Assembly (NCBI GenBank): GCA_030626045.1
Contig: DAOUPS010000035.1
Location: 1 to 8,770 of the forward strand
DNA length: 8,770 bases
Source of the DNA: a bacterium
GTDB taxonomy: Bacteria > Patescibacteriota > Minisyncoccia > Moranbacterales > DUUL01
Direction of reading: 5' to 3'
Shown here: positions 1 through 5,300 of the stretch, in pieces
How positions within the stretch are numbered: the stretch's first letter is position 1
Layout of the letters: each line of letters starts with the position of its first letter
The notes under the pieces: model-generated
Told to the model about the DNA's origin: nothing
Databases searched by the model: none
The model's input: the letters and a program-made list of their open reading frames with translations, nothing else
Program-made: the position numbers and the translations under genes

Positions 1-70
1 CATGAAATTTAAATCCCATGGAATGGAATATTTTCTTAGAGCCTAGGACTCAGATCTAGCTTGTTAATAT

Positions 71-99
71 AATTATCTCATCCAAGATAATTTATTTTT
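71..99 (+). terminator. Weak AT-rich terminator candidate
   Basis: A perfect 8-bp stem, AATTATCT pairing with AGATAATT around the loop CATCCA (71-92), is followed on the plus strand by TATTTTT. That arrangement fits an intrinsic terminator for a plus-strand transcript entering from the left edge. The stem has only one G-C pair, so it would be weak. An operator-like palindrome is an equally possible reading. Confidence 0.3.
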
Positions 100-277
100 G
101 ATGATTTGTCAAATCTCTGTATCGAATTGTTAAGGCAGTTTAGAAATGTCATACTTTGTGCTGAAGCGGGCTTGCAATCTGGTCCTTGGGTTTTTTAAAG
201 TGGCTGATTTGATCTATTCTCCAATATAGTGAGCAAACAAGAGCGAGACAGCGCAGAAAAATAAACTCGCGAACAAA

Positions 278-302
278 TGGCCAACCTTTTACGGGCTGGC
301 CA
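278..302 (-). terminator. Hairpin in the tRNA-Gln 3' trailer
   Basis: Read on the minus strand, TGGCCAGCC and GGTTGGCCA form a 9-bp stem with one G-U pair around a short A-rich loop. It is followed by ATTTGTT and, further on, TTTATTTTT. It could end the tRNA-Gln transcript, although the T run is interrupted and not immediately adjacent to the stem. It shares bases 299-302 with the neighbouring palindrome, so both structures cannot form fully at the same time. Confidence 0.4.
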
Positions 303-324
303 CGTCGCTCGCGAGCGACGTGGC
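299..324. repeat. Perfect 26-bp palindrome overlapping the tRNA CCA end
   Basis: Bases 299-311 (GCCACGTCGCTCG) are the exact reverse complement of 312-324, with no spacer. The right four bases (321-324) are the discriminator and CCA end of tRNA-Gln. In a minus-strand transcript this could form a GC-rich hairpin capped by about four unpaired bases, directly capturing the tRNA's 3' tail. Possible roles are a processing or termination structure, or the trace of a mobile element beside a tRNA gene. The sequence alone does not decide. Confidence 0.85.
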
Positions 325-395
325 TGGGGAGGAGGGATTCGAACCCCCGAATGCATGGACCAGAACCATGTGCCTTACCACTTGGCGACTCCCCA
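321..395 (-). tRNA. tRNA-Gln (anticodon CUG)
   Basis: The minus strand folds into a complete 75-base cloverleaf including an encoded CCA. The acceptor stem pairs TGGGGAG with CTCCCCA. The D arm is GCCAAGTGGTAAGGC. The anticodon stem pairs CATGG with CCATG around the loop TTCTGGT, giving anticodon CTG, which reads CAG glutamine codons. The T arm is GGGGG-TTCGAAT-CCCTC with one G-U pair. The sequence closely follows bacterial tRNA-Gln, including the T1-A72 pair and the D-arm sequence. It lies 109 bp downstream of dnaX on the same strand, and I found no convincing promoter of its own, so it may be expressed by read-through from dnaX. Confidence 0.96.
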
Positions 396-433
396 AGAAA
401 TATTTTGTAAATAACTTTATCTCATTTTAATTT

Positions 434-456
434 TGACCGCTCTTTTCAAGCGGTCA
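434..456. other. 8-bp hairpin between dnaX and tRNA-Gln
   Basis: TGACCGCT and AGCGGTCA form an 8-bp perfect stem around a 7-base loop. On the minus strand, the direction of dnaX and the tRNA, the sequence after the stem is AAAATTAAAATG, with no uridine tract, so it does not look like an intrinsic terminator. It may be an RNA-processing hairpin in a dnaX-tRNA transcript or a weak 3' stabiliser. Bases 396-504 otherwise hold only a small GGGG...CCCC inverted repeat just before the dnaX stop. Confidence 0.5.
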
Positions 457-504
457 GCTGGTTTGCCTGTTCGAAGCTTTAGCGCAGGCGGGGCTGTTCC
501 CCAA

Positions 505-2199
505 TTATTTCTTGGTGATCTTTCCGCCGAACATTTTCATTGCGTCGTGGAGAATGTTGGATTTTTTGGCACCTGTGTTTTCGGGAAAGTTCATTGATCC
601 ACATTCTTTTTCGGTGACGAATTTCACTTTCAGCGACGTGTCGGTGATTGTATCAACCACTTTTTGAACTGTCAATCGATTGTCGAATTCGGAAAGTTTT
701 TCTTTATAAAAGTCGTATTTTGTTTTTATATATAATGTGTCGTTCATTATTCCGCAGGGGGTGCAATTTTCCAGGAATGCGTGGATCGAGTGATTGTGGG
801 GTTTTACATCTTCTATTATCTTTGACCAGTGTCCCAGAACATCTTCAAGGGCAATGTTCGAACTTTTGCCTTTTGAGATATCCGGCTGTGGTTCTTCTTG
901 GGTAGCTGTTTTTTCTTCTACTTCTACTTTGGTTTCCGTTTGTTCAACGGGATCATCAGTTGTTTTCGGTTCCGGGGGAGTACTTTTTTCCGGAGCGGTT
1001 TCTTCCTTTGAGATTGCCTTGGATCCACTATCCGGCTTATTTTGCACTTTGGCGGTTTCCGTTACCGGAGCCGGTATGTTTTCCGTTTGTTCTTTCATGC
1101 AGAATTCAATGACTGCCAGTTCAAGCGGGAGCTGGGGAATGGAAGTATTCTTGAGCATATCCAAACTTTTTTGCAGAAATTCGATGATCGAGACGATCTC
1201 GTTAAGTGAAATTTCTTGGGACAATTTCTGGGCGCTTTCAAACTGGTCTTTTGACAGTGAAGACAATATTTTATTTGCTTCTGTCCGGCTTACCTTGATG
1301 ATCGCTAGGTTGCGGAAATAGGAAAGAAGATTTTTATTGAGGTTCTTCAGATGGACGCCCTCTTTTTGAAGCTGGTCGATCATTTCAAGTGCACTCTCGA
1401 TATTCTTATTGATGATCAATTTGGAAAGTTCAGTAACCATTTGTTTTGAGGAAGTTCCGAGAATATTATTGACTTCCTTGGCGGTAATCGTTTCATCTTC
1501 AAGGGAGATAATTTGGTCCAGGAGCGACTCAGCATCGCGCATGCCTCCTTCAGCTTCAAGCGCAATAGCTTCCAGTGCTTCATCCTCAACATTCACGTTT
1601 TCACTTTTTGTAAGTTTTTTTAATCGTTGAATAATTTGGTCTTGTGACAAATGTGAAATGTCAAAACGCTGGCACCGGGAAATGATCGTTTCCGGAACCT
1701 TGTGCAGTTCGGTTGTGGCTAAAATGAAAATTGCATGGGAGGGAGGTTCTTCGAGTGTTTTTAAAAGGGCATTAAAGGCTCCTATGGAAAGCATATGCGC
1801 TTCGTCGATGATATATATCTTGTACTTTAACAAAGTTGGCGGAAGCACGACTGATTCTTTGAGTTGGCGAATATTATCAACTCCGGTATGCGATGCGGCA
1901 TCGATCTCAATAATATCGATTGCCTTATTTTCCATTATAATGGAGCAATGTTTGCATTTGTTGCAAGGCTCAACGTGAATTATGGGATCTTTCTCTATTT
2001 TTTGCGGGTCGAGACAGTTGACTGTTTTCGCGAAAATGCGTGCCAGGGTCGTTTTTCCGGTTCCGCGCGGTCCGGTAAAAAGAAAAGCGTGGCCAATTCG
2101 ATCATTTATGATGGCACTGGTCAAAGTTCGAATAATATGGTCTTGCCCTTGTATTTCGGAAAATGTTTTCGGGCGATATTTTCTGTAGAGTGTCGGCAT
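505..2199 (-). CDS. dnaX: DNA polymerase III subunit gamma/tau (clamp loader ATPase)
   Basis: This is the ATPase subunit of the clamp loader that places the sliding clamp on primed DNA during replication. The 564-residue product shows the N-terminal LYRKYRP signature, Walker A GPRGTGKT (43-50), a four-cysteine zinc module (C62, C79, C82, C85), Walker B IYIIDEAH (128-135), sensor 1 ATTE (161-164), the SRC arginine-finger motif (174-176) and sensor 2 GGMRD (218-222). A helical domain III follows, then a low-complexity Pro/Glu/Thr linker (about 372-447) and a folded C-terminal domain (about 450-532). I chose ATG 2199 because family proteins begin MxxLYRKYRP. An in-frame GTG at 2262 adds 21 unlike residues and lies at or upstream of the predicted transcription start. 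No Shine-Dalgarno precedes the ATG. Known recR or ybaB neighbours are absent. The gene is intact and slightly shorter than the E. coli protein. Confidence 0.97.
   Translation of the reverse strand: MPTLYRKYRPKTFSEIQGQDHIIRTLTSAIINDRIGHAFLFTGPRGTGKTTLARIFAKTVNCLDPQKIEKDPIIHVEPCNKCKHCSIIMENKAIDIIEIDAASHTGVDNIRQLKESVVLPPTLLKYKIYIIDEAHMLSIGAFNALLKTLEEPPSHAIFILATTELHKVPETIISRCQRFDISHLSQDQIIQRLKKLTKSENVNVEDEALEAIALEAEGGMRDAESLLDQIISLEDETITAKEVNNILGTSSKQMVTELSKLIINKNIESALEMIDQLQKEGVHLKNLNKNLLSYFRNLAIIKVSRTEANKILSSLSKDQFESAQKLSQEISLNEIVSIIEFLQKSLDMLKNTSIPQLPLELAVIEFCMKEQTENIPAPVTETAKVQNKPDSGSKAISKEETAPEKSTPPEPKTTDDPVEQTETKVEVEEKTATQEEPQPDISKGKSSNIALEDVLGHWSKIIEDVKPHNHSIHAFLENCTPCGIMNDTLYIKTKYDFYKEKLSEFDNRLTVQKVVDTITDTSLKVKFVTEKECGSMNFPENTGAKKSNILHDAMKMFGGKITKK
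1615..1621 (-). other. A7 run in dnaX, potential slippery site
   Basis: On the coding strand the codons TTA AAA AAA CTT (residues 193-196) contain the heptamer A-AAA-AAA in slippery register. A -1 shift here would add only four residues (Thr-Tyr-Lys-Lys) before TGA at 1603-1601. The product would be about 199 residues, truncated within the ATPase core. dnaX genes in some bacteria use slippage to make the short gamma form, but later in the gene. I see no strong stem-loop or internal Shine-Dalgarno stimulator nearby. Confidence 0.25.
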
Positions 2200-2206
2200 G
2201 GCGAAT

Positions 2207-2212
2207 ATTATA
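2207..2212 (-). promoter_or_regulatory. Perfect -10 box next to the dnaX start codon
   Basis: The coding strand reads TATAAT, then seven bases, then the dnaX ATG. A transcript from this box would start at or one base before the ATG, giving a leaderless mRNA. That would fit the missing Shine-Dalgarno. No acceptable -35 hexamer lies at 16-18 bp spacing (CCCAAG at 17 bp), so this is a secondary promoter candidate at best, and TATAAT is common by chance in AT-rich DNA. Confidence 0.3.
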
Positions 2213-2220
2213 AAAGTCAA

Positions 2221-2232
2221 AAGATATATCTT
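2221..2232. promoter_or_regulatory. 12-bp palindrome in the dnaX leader
   Basis: AAGATATATCTT is a perfect palindrome between the dnaX promoter and the start codon. It would sit about 27 bases into the leader transcribed from the promoter at 2266-2293. A dimeric repressor site or a chance AT palindrome would both explain it. No second copy was noticed in the window. Confidence 0.3.
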
Positions 2233-2265
2233 GGGATTATTATTGTCGAGATCGTTCCTCACTCA

Positions 2266-2293
2266 AGTATAATTAGCTCACGGCAAAAGTCAA
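2266..2293 (-). promoter_or_regulatory. dnaX promoter
   Basis: On the minus strand, TTGACT (2293-2288) and TATACT (2271-2266) are separated by 16 bp. Each box matches the sigma-70 consensus at five of six positions. The predicted start is near 2259, leaving a leader of about 60 bases before the dnaX ATG. The promoter begins only a few bases past the terminator of the upstream unit, as expected for an independent transcript. Confidence 0.65.
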
Positions 2294-2299
2294 AAACAT

Positions 2300-2326
2300 A
2301 AAATGCTCTCATGGAGAGAGCATTTT
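2300..2326 (-). terminator. Bidirectional intrinsic terminator after the GtrA gene
   Basis: AAAATGCTCTC and GAGAGCATTTT form an 11-bp perfect stem around the five-base loop 2311-2315. Each strand ends with a T-rich tail: TTTTATGTTTTT on the minus strand and TTTTGTAT on the plus strand. It lies 18 bp past the stop codon of the GtrA-like gene, which it probably terminates, and insulates the dnaX promoter from that unit. Confidence 0.85.
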
Positions 2327-2344
2327 GTATAGATCCGTGGCAAT

Positions 2345-2965
2345 CTATTTTTTAAACACAAAAAACTTATATCCAACAAAATTCCAGAGGAGCGAGGCTA
2401 TGGTTGCCGCCGCCGCTCCCACATTGGCCAGACGTTCAGGCGAAAGATCAAAGACCGAGGAAGCCACGATAAGACTGGCCAGACCTACATTGATTATCAT
2501 TCCGATCGCACTGACCAGAAGGAAGGAGCCGAGCTCTTTGCCGCTGGTTTTTTGTTCACTTTGAAAAGCCCAATGTTTATTCCAGAAATAACTTCCGAAT
2601 GTGGCGATGATAAATGAGAAAGCTTTGAAAATCGAATATCCGGCTCCGGTAGCGATTCCGGTGGCGATAATGAGTATGTTCAATATTCCCCAATCCAAAA
2701 AAGTGTTAAAGGCTCCGATGGCCGAGAACTTGGCGAATTGGAAAACAACAGGAGAAGTTTTGCCGATCAAGGCAGAGATCCAGATCGCAAAGATCGCAAA
2801 GATCGCAAAAAACATGACGATAGCCGCGTAAGTTCCAGTATTAAGTGGAATAAATGGCAGAGCAATATTTTTCAATATTGGGATTGAAAATAGCCCAAAC
2901 GAACCGCCAATAATAGCGGCGAAAAGATAATCTCTGGCGCCGATAATCTGTGTTTTTGTATCCAT
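2345..2965 (-). CDS. GtrA-like multispan membrane protein
   Basis: GtrA-family proteins are small membrane proteins thought to move polyprenyl-linked sugars across the membrane for polysaccharide or cell-wall decoration. The 206-residue product has a C-terminal GtrA domain (about 74-206) of four helices, with the typical positively charged turns SYFWNKHWAF (125-134) and NFVGYKFFVF (195-204). Two further hydrophobic segments (about 12-32 and 45-66) precede it, an N-terminal extension beyond the usual four-helix protein. The second contains a threefold AIF repeat. I chose ATG 2965, which leaves 24 bp after the upstream gene. A TTG at 2980 would add five residues (MRPEY), and neither start has a clear Shine-Dalgarno. 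It shares an operon with the upstream 265-residue gene and ends at a strong terminator. No glycosyltransferase lies nearby, so the substrate cannot be guessed. Confidence 0.82.
   Translation of the reverse strand: MDTKTQIIGARDYLFAAIIGGSFGLFSIPILKNIALPFIPLNTGTYAAIVMFFAIFAIFAIWISALIGKTSPVVFQFAKFSAIGAFNTFLDWGILNILIIATGIATGAGYSIFKAFSFIIATFGSYFWNKHWAFQSEQKTSGKELGSFLLVSAIGMIINVGLASLIVASSVFDLSPERLANVGAAAATIASLLWNFVGYKFFVFKK
2782..2808. repeat. Three tandem 9-bp units inside the GtrA-like gene
   Basis: The unit AGATCGCAA occurs three times without interruption. On the coding strand it keeps frame and encodes Phe-Ala-Ile three times, within the second hydrophobic segment. Unit gain or loss would lengthen or shorten that helix by three residues without a frameshift. 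Confidence 0.9.
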
Positions 2966-2989
2966 GTATTCTGGGCGCAATTTTACGAT

Positions 2990-3787
2990 TTATTTTTCTT
3001 CAGTTTCAGCAGCTACCGGATGCCCGGCTTCTTTTTTCAATGCTTCTATATCAGGTATCCACTCATCAACAACGCTTTCTTTTCGAATGTCATTTTTTCG
3101 TTCTTCCTCAATTTCTTTCTCAAGCTTTTCGATTGCCGAAGGTCTTTCAGCCGGTTCTTTATCTTCATTTGTCTCTTTGAGATCCTGCTTAGCGGGAACA
3201 ATTTTTTGTGGCGCTGGCGGCGTCAAAAGTTCAGCCGCCTTTCTTACCACATTTTCAATGGCGCTCCAAACTGCATCGCCATCACGCGGGATAACGACAG
3301 TAACTTCATCTCCAAGCTCAATTTTAAAATATGTTGCCGCGGCTAACAAGACTTTGTATGTCTTATCATCTGTCTTAACAACAAGGTTGCCTCGCTCATC
3401 TTGTTTCACGACGCCAATAAGAAATTTTCTTTCAGCAGGACCAACTTGCTTATACACAAAATCTCCATCGTTTGTGATGGTCAGCTTAAGCATATCGCCT
3501 TCAACAAGCTTTGATTTTGAAGCATAATTTGCCGGCACCGGATATTGTTTTCCGTCATCACCGATCATGATCTGACCGTCAAAAGTACCGAGAATAACTT
3601 GCCCGTCAGACGTTGAGTGAGAGGCGGCTGTTGGTTTTTGAATTCCGTTCGCATCTTGGATCTGATGGAGCATTTGCTTGGCAGACGTGATCGTGCGTTC
3701 AGCAGTGGCGATCATTTCCTGAAGCGAATTGATCTTTTCAAACTCCTCCTGCTCCTCCTTTGAACGGGAGTTCTTTTTCGAAGCCAT
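2990..3787 (-). CDS. Unrecognised acidic protein with a duplicated central domain
   Basis: I do not recognise a named family. The 265-residue product starts with a charged helix likely to form a coiled coil (about 8-46). A beta-rich central part follows (about 61-180), and then a charged, helical, Lys/Glu-rich tail (about 195-265). There is no signal peptide or membrane segment, so it is probably cytoplasmic. The central part looks duplicated: residues 71-115 and 133-180 align around the patterns DDGKQYPVPANYASKSKLVEGD and TDDKTYKVLLAAATYFKIELGD, each ending in a hydrophobic strand and a DGD turn. The pattern recalls small beta-barrel nucleic-acid or protein-binding folds, but that is only a guess. 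ATG 3787 is the natural start and has no Shine-Dalgarno. A promoter lies about 55 bp upstream, and the GtrA-like gene follows 24 bp downstream, so the two are probably co-transcribed. Confidence 0.85.
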   Translation of the reverse strand: MASKKNSRSKEEQEEFEKINSLQEMIATAERTITSAKQMLHQIQDANGIQKPTAASHSTSDGQVILGTFDGQIMIGDDGKQYPVPANYASKSKLVEGDMLKLTITNDGDFVYKQVGPAERKFLIGVVKQDERGNLVVKTDDKTYKVLLAAATYFKIELGDEVTVVIPRDGDAVWSAIENVVRKAAELLTPPAPQKIVPAKQDLKETNEDKEPAERPSAIEKLEKEIEEERKNDIRKESVVDEWIPDIEALKKEAGHPVAAETEEK

Positions 3788-3841
3788 ATTTTTTGTTTTG
3801 ATTATTTGTTTTGACTTTTCGTTTCAGCTCTTTCTTCTTTT

Positions 3842-3870
3842 ATTATAGTCTACGCTGATCTTTAGCGCAA
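3842..3870 (-). promoter_or_regulatory. Promoter of the 265-residue gene and GtrA unit
   Basis: On the minus strand, a perfect TATAAT (3847-3842) lies 17 bp from TTGCGC (3870-3865), which keeps only the TTG half of the -35 consensus. The predicted start near 3835 gives a leader of about 48 bases with no Shine-Dalgarno close to the ATG. Confidence 0.55.
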
Positions 3871-3969
3871 GAATATACTATAAGAAAATATCGGAAGCCA
3901 ATAATAAGGGAAAACAAGTAACCAAGTTATATTTGTTATTATATTATACAGGTGTAAATCTGACATGTA

Positions 3970-3998
3970 ATACTAACAAAGTATTGGTATTATGTCAA
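3970..3998 (-). promoter_or_regulatory. Second, upstream minus-strand promoter candidate
   Basis: On the minus strand, a perfect TTGACA (3998-3993) lies 17 bp from TAGTAT (3975-3970), which matches the -10 consensus at four of six positions. The -35 box sits in the left arm of the 11-bp inverted repeat. A transcript from here would add about 175 bases of leader before the 265-residue gene. It may be an alternative to the promoter at 3842-3870. Confidence 0.4.
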
Positions 3999-4046
3999 GC
4001 AAAATTTGTCAAAATTGGTCAGATTTTTTATATTGTTTGCTTGACA
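3993..4046. repeat. 11-bp inverted repeat carrying divergent -35 boxes
   Basis: TGTCAAGCAAA (3993-4003) and TTTGCTTGACA (4036-4046) are perfect inverted copies separated by 32 bp. Each outward end is a consensus TTGACA, one facing each strand. The symmetry could serve a shared regulator or simply reflect two similar promoters arranged back to back. Confidence 0.85.
4006..4034 (+). promoter_or_regulatory. Plus-strand promoter P1 of the orphan gene
   Basis: TTGTCA (4006-4011) and TATATT (4029-4034) are separated by 17 bp, and each matches consensus at five of six positions. It lies wholly between and partly over the arms of the inverted repeat. The predicted start near 4041 gives a leader of about 190 bases. 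Confidence 0.55.
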
Positions 4047-4069
4047 GATTTTTTATAGCATGTTTTACT
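4041..4069 (+). promoter_or_regulatory. Plus-strand promoter P2 of the orphan gene
   Basis: A perfect TTGACA (4041-4046) lies 17 bp from TTTACT (4064-4069), four of six matches to the -10 consensus. The predicted start near 4076 gives a leader of about 158 bases. It overlaps the start region of P1, so the two may compete. A repeated CAGATTTTTTATA block lies in both promoters. Confidence 0.5.
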
Positions 4070-4075
4070 GAAATG

Positions 4076-4200
4076 TCAAAAACAAAACTTGGACTTTAAC
4101 AAATTAATAACATGGGTCTTGTAGCAAGCTATGGGGAACTAGATGCAGTTTCTTGTCTGTCGAAGCGGGCGCGAAAGCGGATTAAAAAATAATCTAAAAA
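4076..4200 (+). other. Long leader of the orphan gene with several small hairpins
   Basis: The leader contains a series of short stem-loops: CTTG-TAG-CAAG (4118-4128), GGAACT/AGTTTC with one G-U pair around a six-base loop (4135-4152), CGC-GAAA-GCG with a GNRA tetraloop (4170-4179), and GATTA/TAATC around five adenines (4180-4194). It is more GC-rich than the AT-rich sequence on either side. No riboswitch class is recognised. It may be a structured regulatory leader, a small RNA, or leftover sequence from an older element. Confidence 0.35.
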
Positions 4201-4220
4201 ACTTAGAAGAGAAAAAAGAG

Positions 4221-4227
4221 AAAGGAG
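4221..4227 (+). promoter_or_regulatory. Strong Shine-Dalgarno of the orphan gene
   Basis: AAAGGAG ends six bases before ATG 4234, an ideal spacing, and fixes the start. It is the only strong Shine-Dalgarno among the protein genes of this window and lies in a purine-rich stretch. Confidence 0.85.
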
Positions 4228-4233
4228 AAAACC

Positions 4234-5109
4234 ATGGAAAATATTGAGATTAGAGATGATGATTGGGGAGATACGCAAAAAATTTTTGGCACAGAAGGAA
4301 AGAGAGTAAATAAAGACGTTGCTCTTAATGGTGAGATATGGAAAGTTTTCCTCTACAAATCACCGGAAGAAGAACAAGATACTCTCTATGCTAAAACTAG
4401 TAGCAGCAGACGCGTATCAATAACTAGAGAGTATAAATCGCCGGTGCCACACTCAGATAAACTTACCTACATAAATATGCAACTGTATGAAAACGAATCA
4501 AAGAAAGATGTCGAAGTAAGATGCGCATATAGTAACAAGGCGGACGGACAACCATATTTGGAGATACTCTATAACCAGGACATTTTGCCACAACTTGAAA
4601 GTGTAGCAAGGTCTATGTCAGAATTACTTTCTTATACTCCATTATTCTTTGCGATAAGCAGAGTATTTAACCATATAAAGCTTTGCGATAGCTTTATAGA
4701 CAGAGAGGAGCGAAAAAGATCATACCTCCGATTCAAAAATGTAGTGGCAGTGTCGTCCAAAGATGCATCCTTTGTGCCAATAACCCTCTTATTAGTGGGC
4801 TCGAGTAAAAGGAAGTTTAATATGGAAGGGAGAGAAATAATAGAGGATGCTCGTCGCTATAGCCGTTTCGAGGGATATAATAGTAAAGGAGACAAAGTAT
4901 TTAACCTTAAATATGGCGAAACAGAACTTTTAGAAAAAGATGACTGTTACACAATATATCCGCGGGACTATCATGATATGTCGCGGTGCCCATTTGTCTG
5001 CGTTAGAAATTTCCAAGGAGGAAAACCGCCAAAACCCGAAGTTATCACCTTAGCTCAGGAGGAAGATCTTGAGCCGTATATCCAGTCCTTTTTTAATAAC
5101 TCGCGCTGA
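4234..5109 (+). CDS. Orphan protein of unknown function, 291 residues
   Basis: I do not recognise this protein. It is a soluble-looking, charged, Tyr/Arg/Lys-rich sequence without a signal peptide, clear membrane segment, or a nucleotide-binding or catalytic motif that I can name. A mildly hydrophobic stretch (about 129-145, LLSYTPLFFAI) and another (about 182-190, ITLLLVG) probably lie in the core of a fold. Cysteines are scattered, at C98, C150, C240, C255 and C259 approximately. The ATG is well supported by AAAGGAG six bases upstream, and the gene ends in TGA before a strong terminator, so it is a single-gene transcript. Isoleucine is mostly ATA and about half of the arginines are AGA/AGG, whereas the downstream ATPase favours ATT. 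With the distinct translation signal, this hints at acquired DNA. A ligand-binding or regulatory role cannot be excluded or supported. Confidence 0.8.
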   Translation: MENIEIRDDDWGDTQKIFGTEGKRVNKDVALNGEIWKVFLYKSPEEEQDTLYAKTSSSRRVSITREYKSPVPHSDKLTYINMQLYENESKKDVEVRCAYSNKADGQPYLEILYNQDILPQLESVARSMSELLSYTPLFFAISRVFNHIKLCDSFIDREERKRSYLRFKNVVAVSSKDASFVPITLLLVGSSKRKFNMEGREIIEDARRYSRFEGYNSKGDKVFNLKYGETELLEKDDCYTIYPRDYHDMSRCPFVCVRNFQGGKPPKPEVITLAQEEDLEPYIQSFFNNSR

Positions 5110-5131
5110 AACAATATTCTTTGCGCTTACC

Positions 5132-5165
5132 AGCCCACACAAATTGTGCGGGCTGTTTCTTTTTA
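5132..5165 (+). terminator. Intrinsic terminator after the orphan gene
   Basis: AGCCC (5132-5136) and GGGCT (5150-5154) enclose one mismatch and a further CACAA/TTGTG inner stem, followed by GTTTCTTTTT (5155-5164). It lies 22 bp after the TGA at 5107-5109. Beyond it, 5166-5300 shows no gene, only a 37-codon antisense frame that I do not support. Confidence 0.9.
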
Positions 5166-5300
5166 TGTAGAACTTTAGTCTGGCGATTTTGTGGCCGTCA
5201 ACCCTTTTAACTCATCATTCAGAAACATTAGAACTTCCGGCTTTAAAGTTTTTCTGATCTTTCGGAATTTTGTGTATATATAAGCTATTGATCATTTTCT

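Larger units (their letters stand above)
1..320. other. Intergenic region without a recognisable gene
   Basis: I inspected this stretch for reading frames and found only short ones broken by stops, none with a start and ribosome-binding context that I would defend. It holds an AT-rich hairpin (71-92), a short 13-base palindrome GATTTGTCAAATC (103-115), a T6 run (about 190-195) with no convincing stem before it, and the two hairpins next to the tRNA 3' end, listed separately. The left window edge cuts whatever lies upstream, so a gene end or regulatory region of a neighbour could begin before base 1. Confidence 0.5.

Noticed and set aside
794..1321. Long open frame on the plus strand inside dnaX
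   Set aside because: It lies wholly opposite a clearly conserved dnaX coding region, is rich in Ser/Phe as expected for an antisense frame, and has no start signals.
2200..2262. Upstream GTG start of dnaX adding 21 residues
   Set aside because: The added residues do not resemble DnaX N-termini, the family begins at MPTLYRKYRP, and the predicted transcription start lies at about 2259, leaving the GTG outside the mRNA.
162..4170. GAAGCGGGC present at 162-170 and 4162-4170
   Set aside because: A 9-base match repeated once in 8.8 kb is expected by chance and the flanks do not align.
4071..4233. Known riboswitch in the orphan gene leader
   Set aside because: No consensus of a class I know was recognised, so only a generic structured-leader candidate is reported.
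5175..5291. 37-codon minus-strand frame between the terminator and the phosphoesterase
   Set aside because: It looks protein-like but has no upstream start codon with signals, is short, and is expected by chance at this length. It could be a gene remnant, but I cannot support it.
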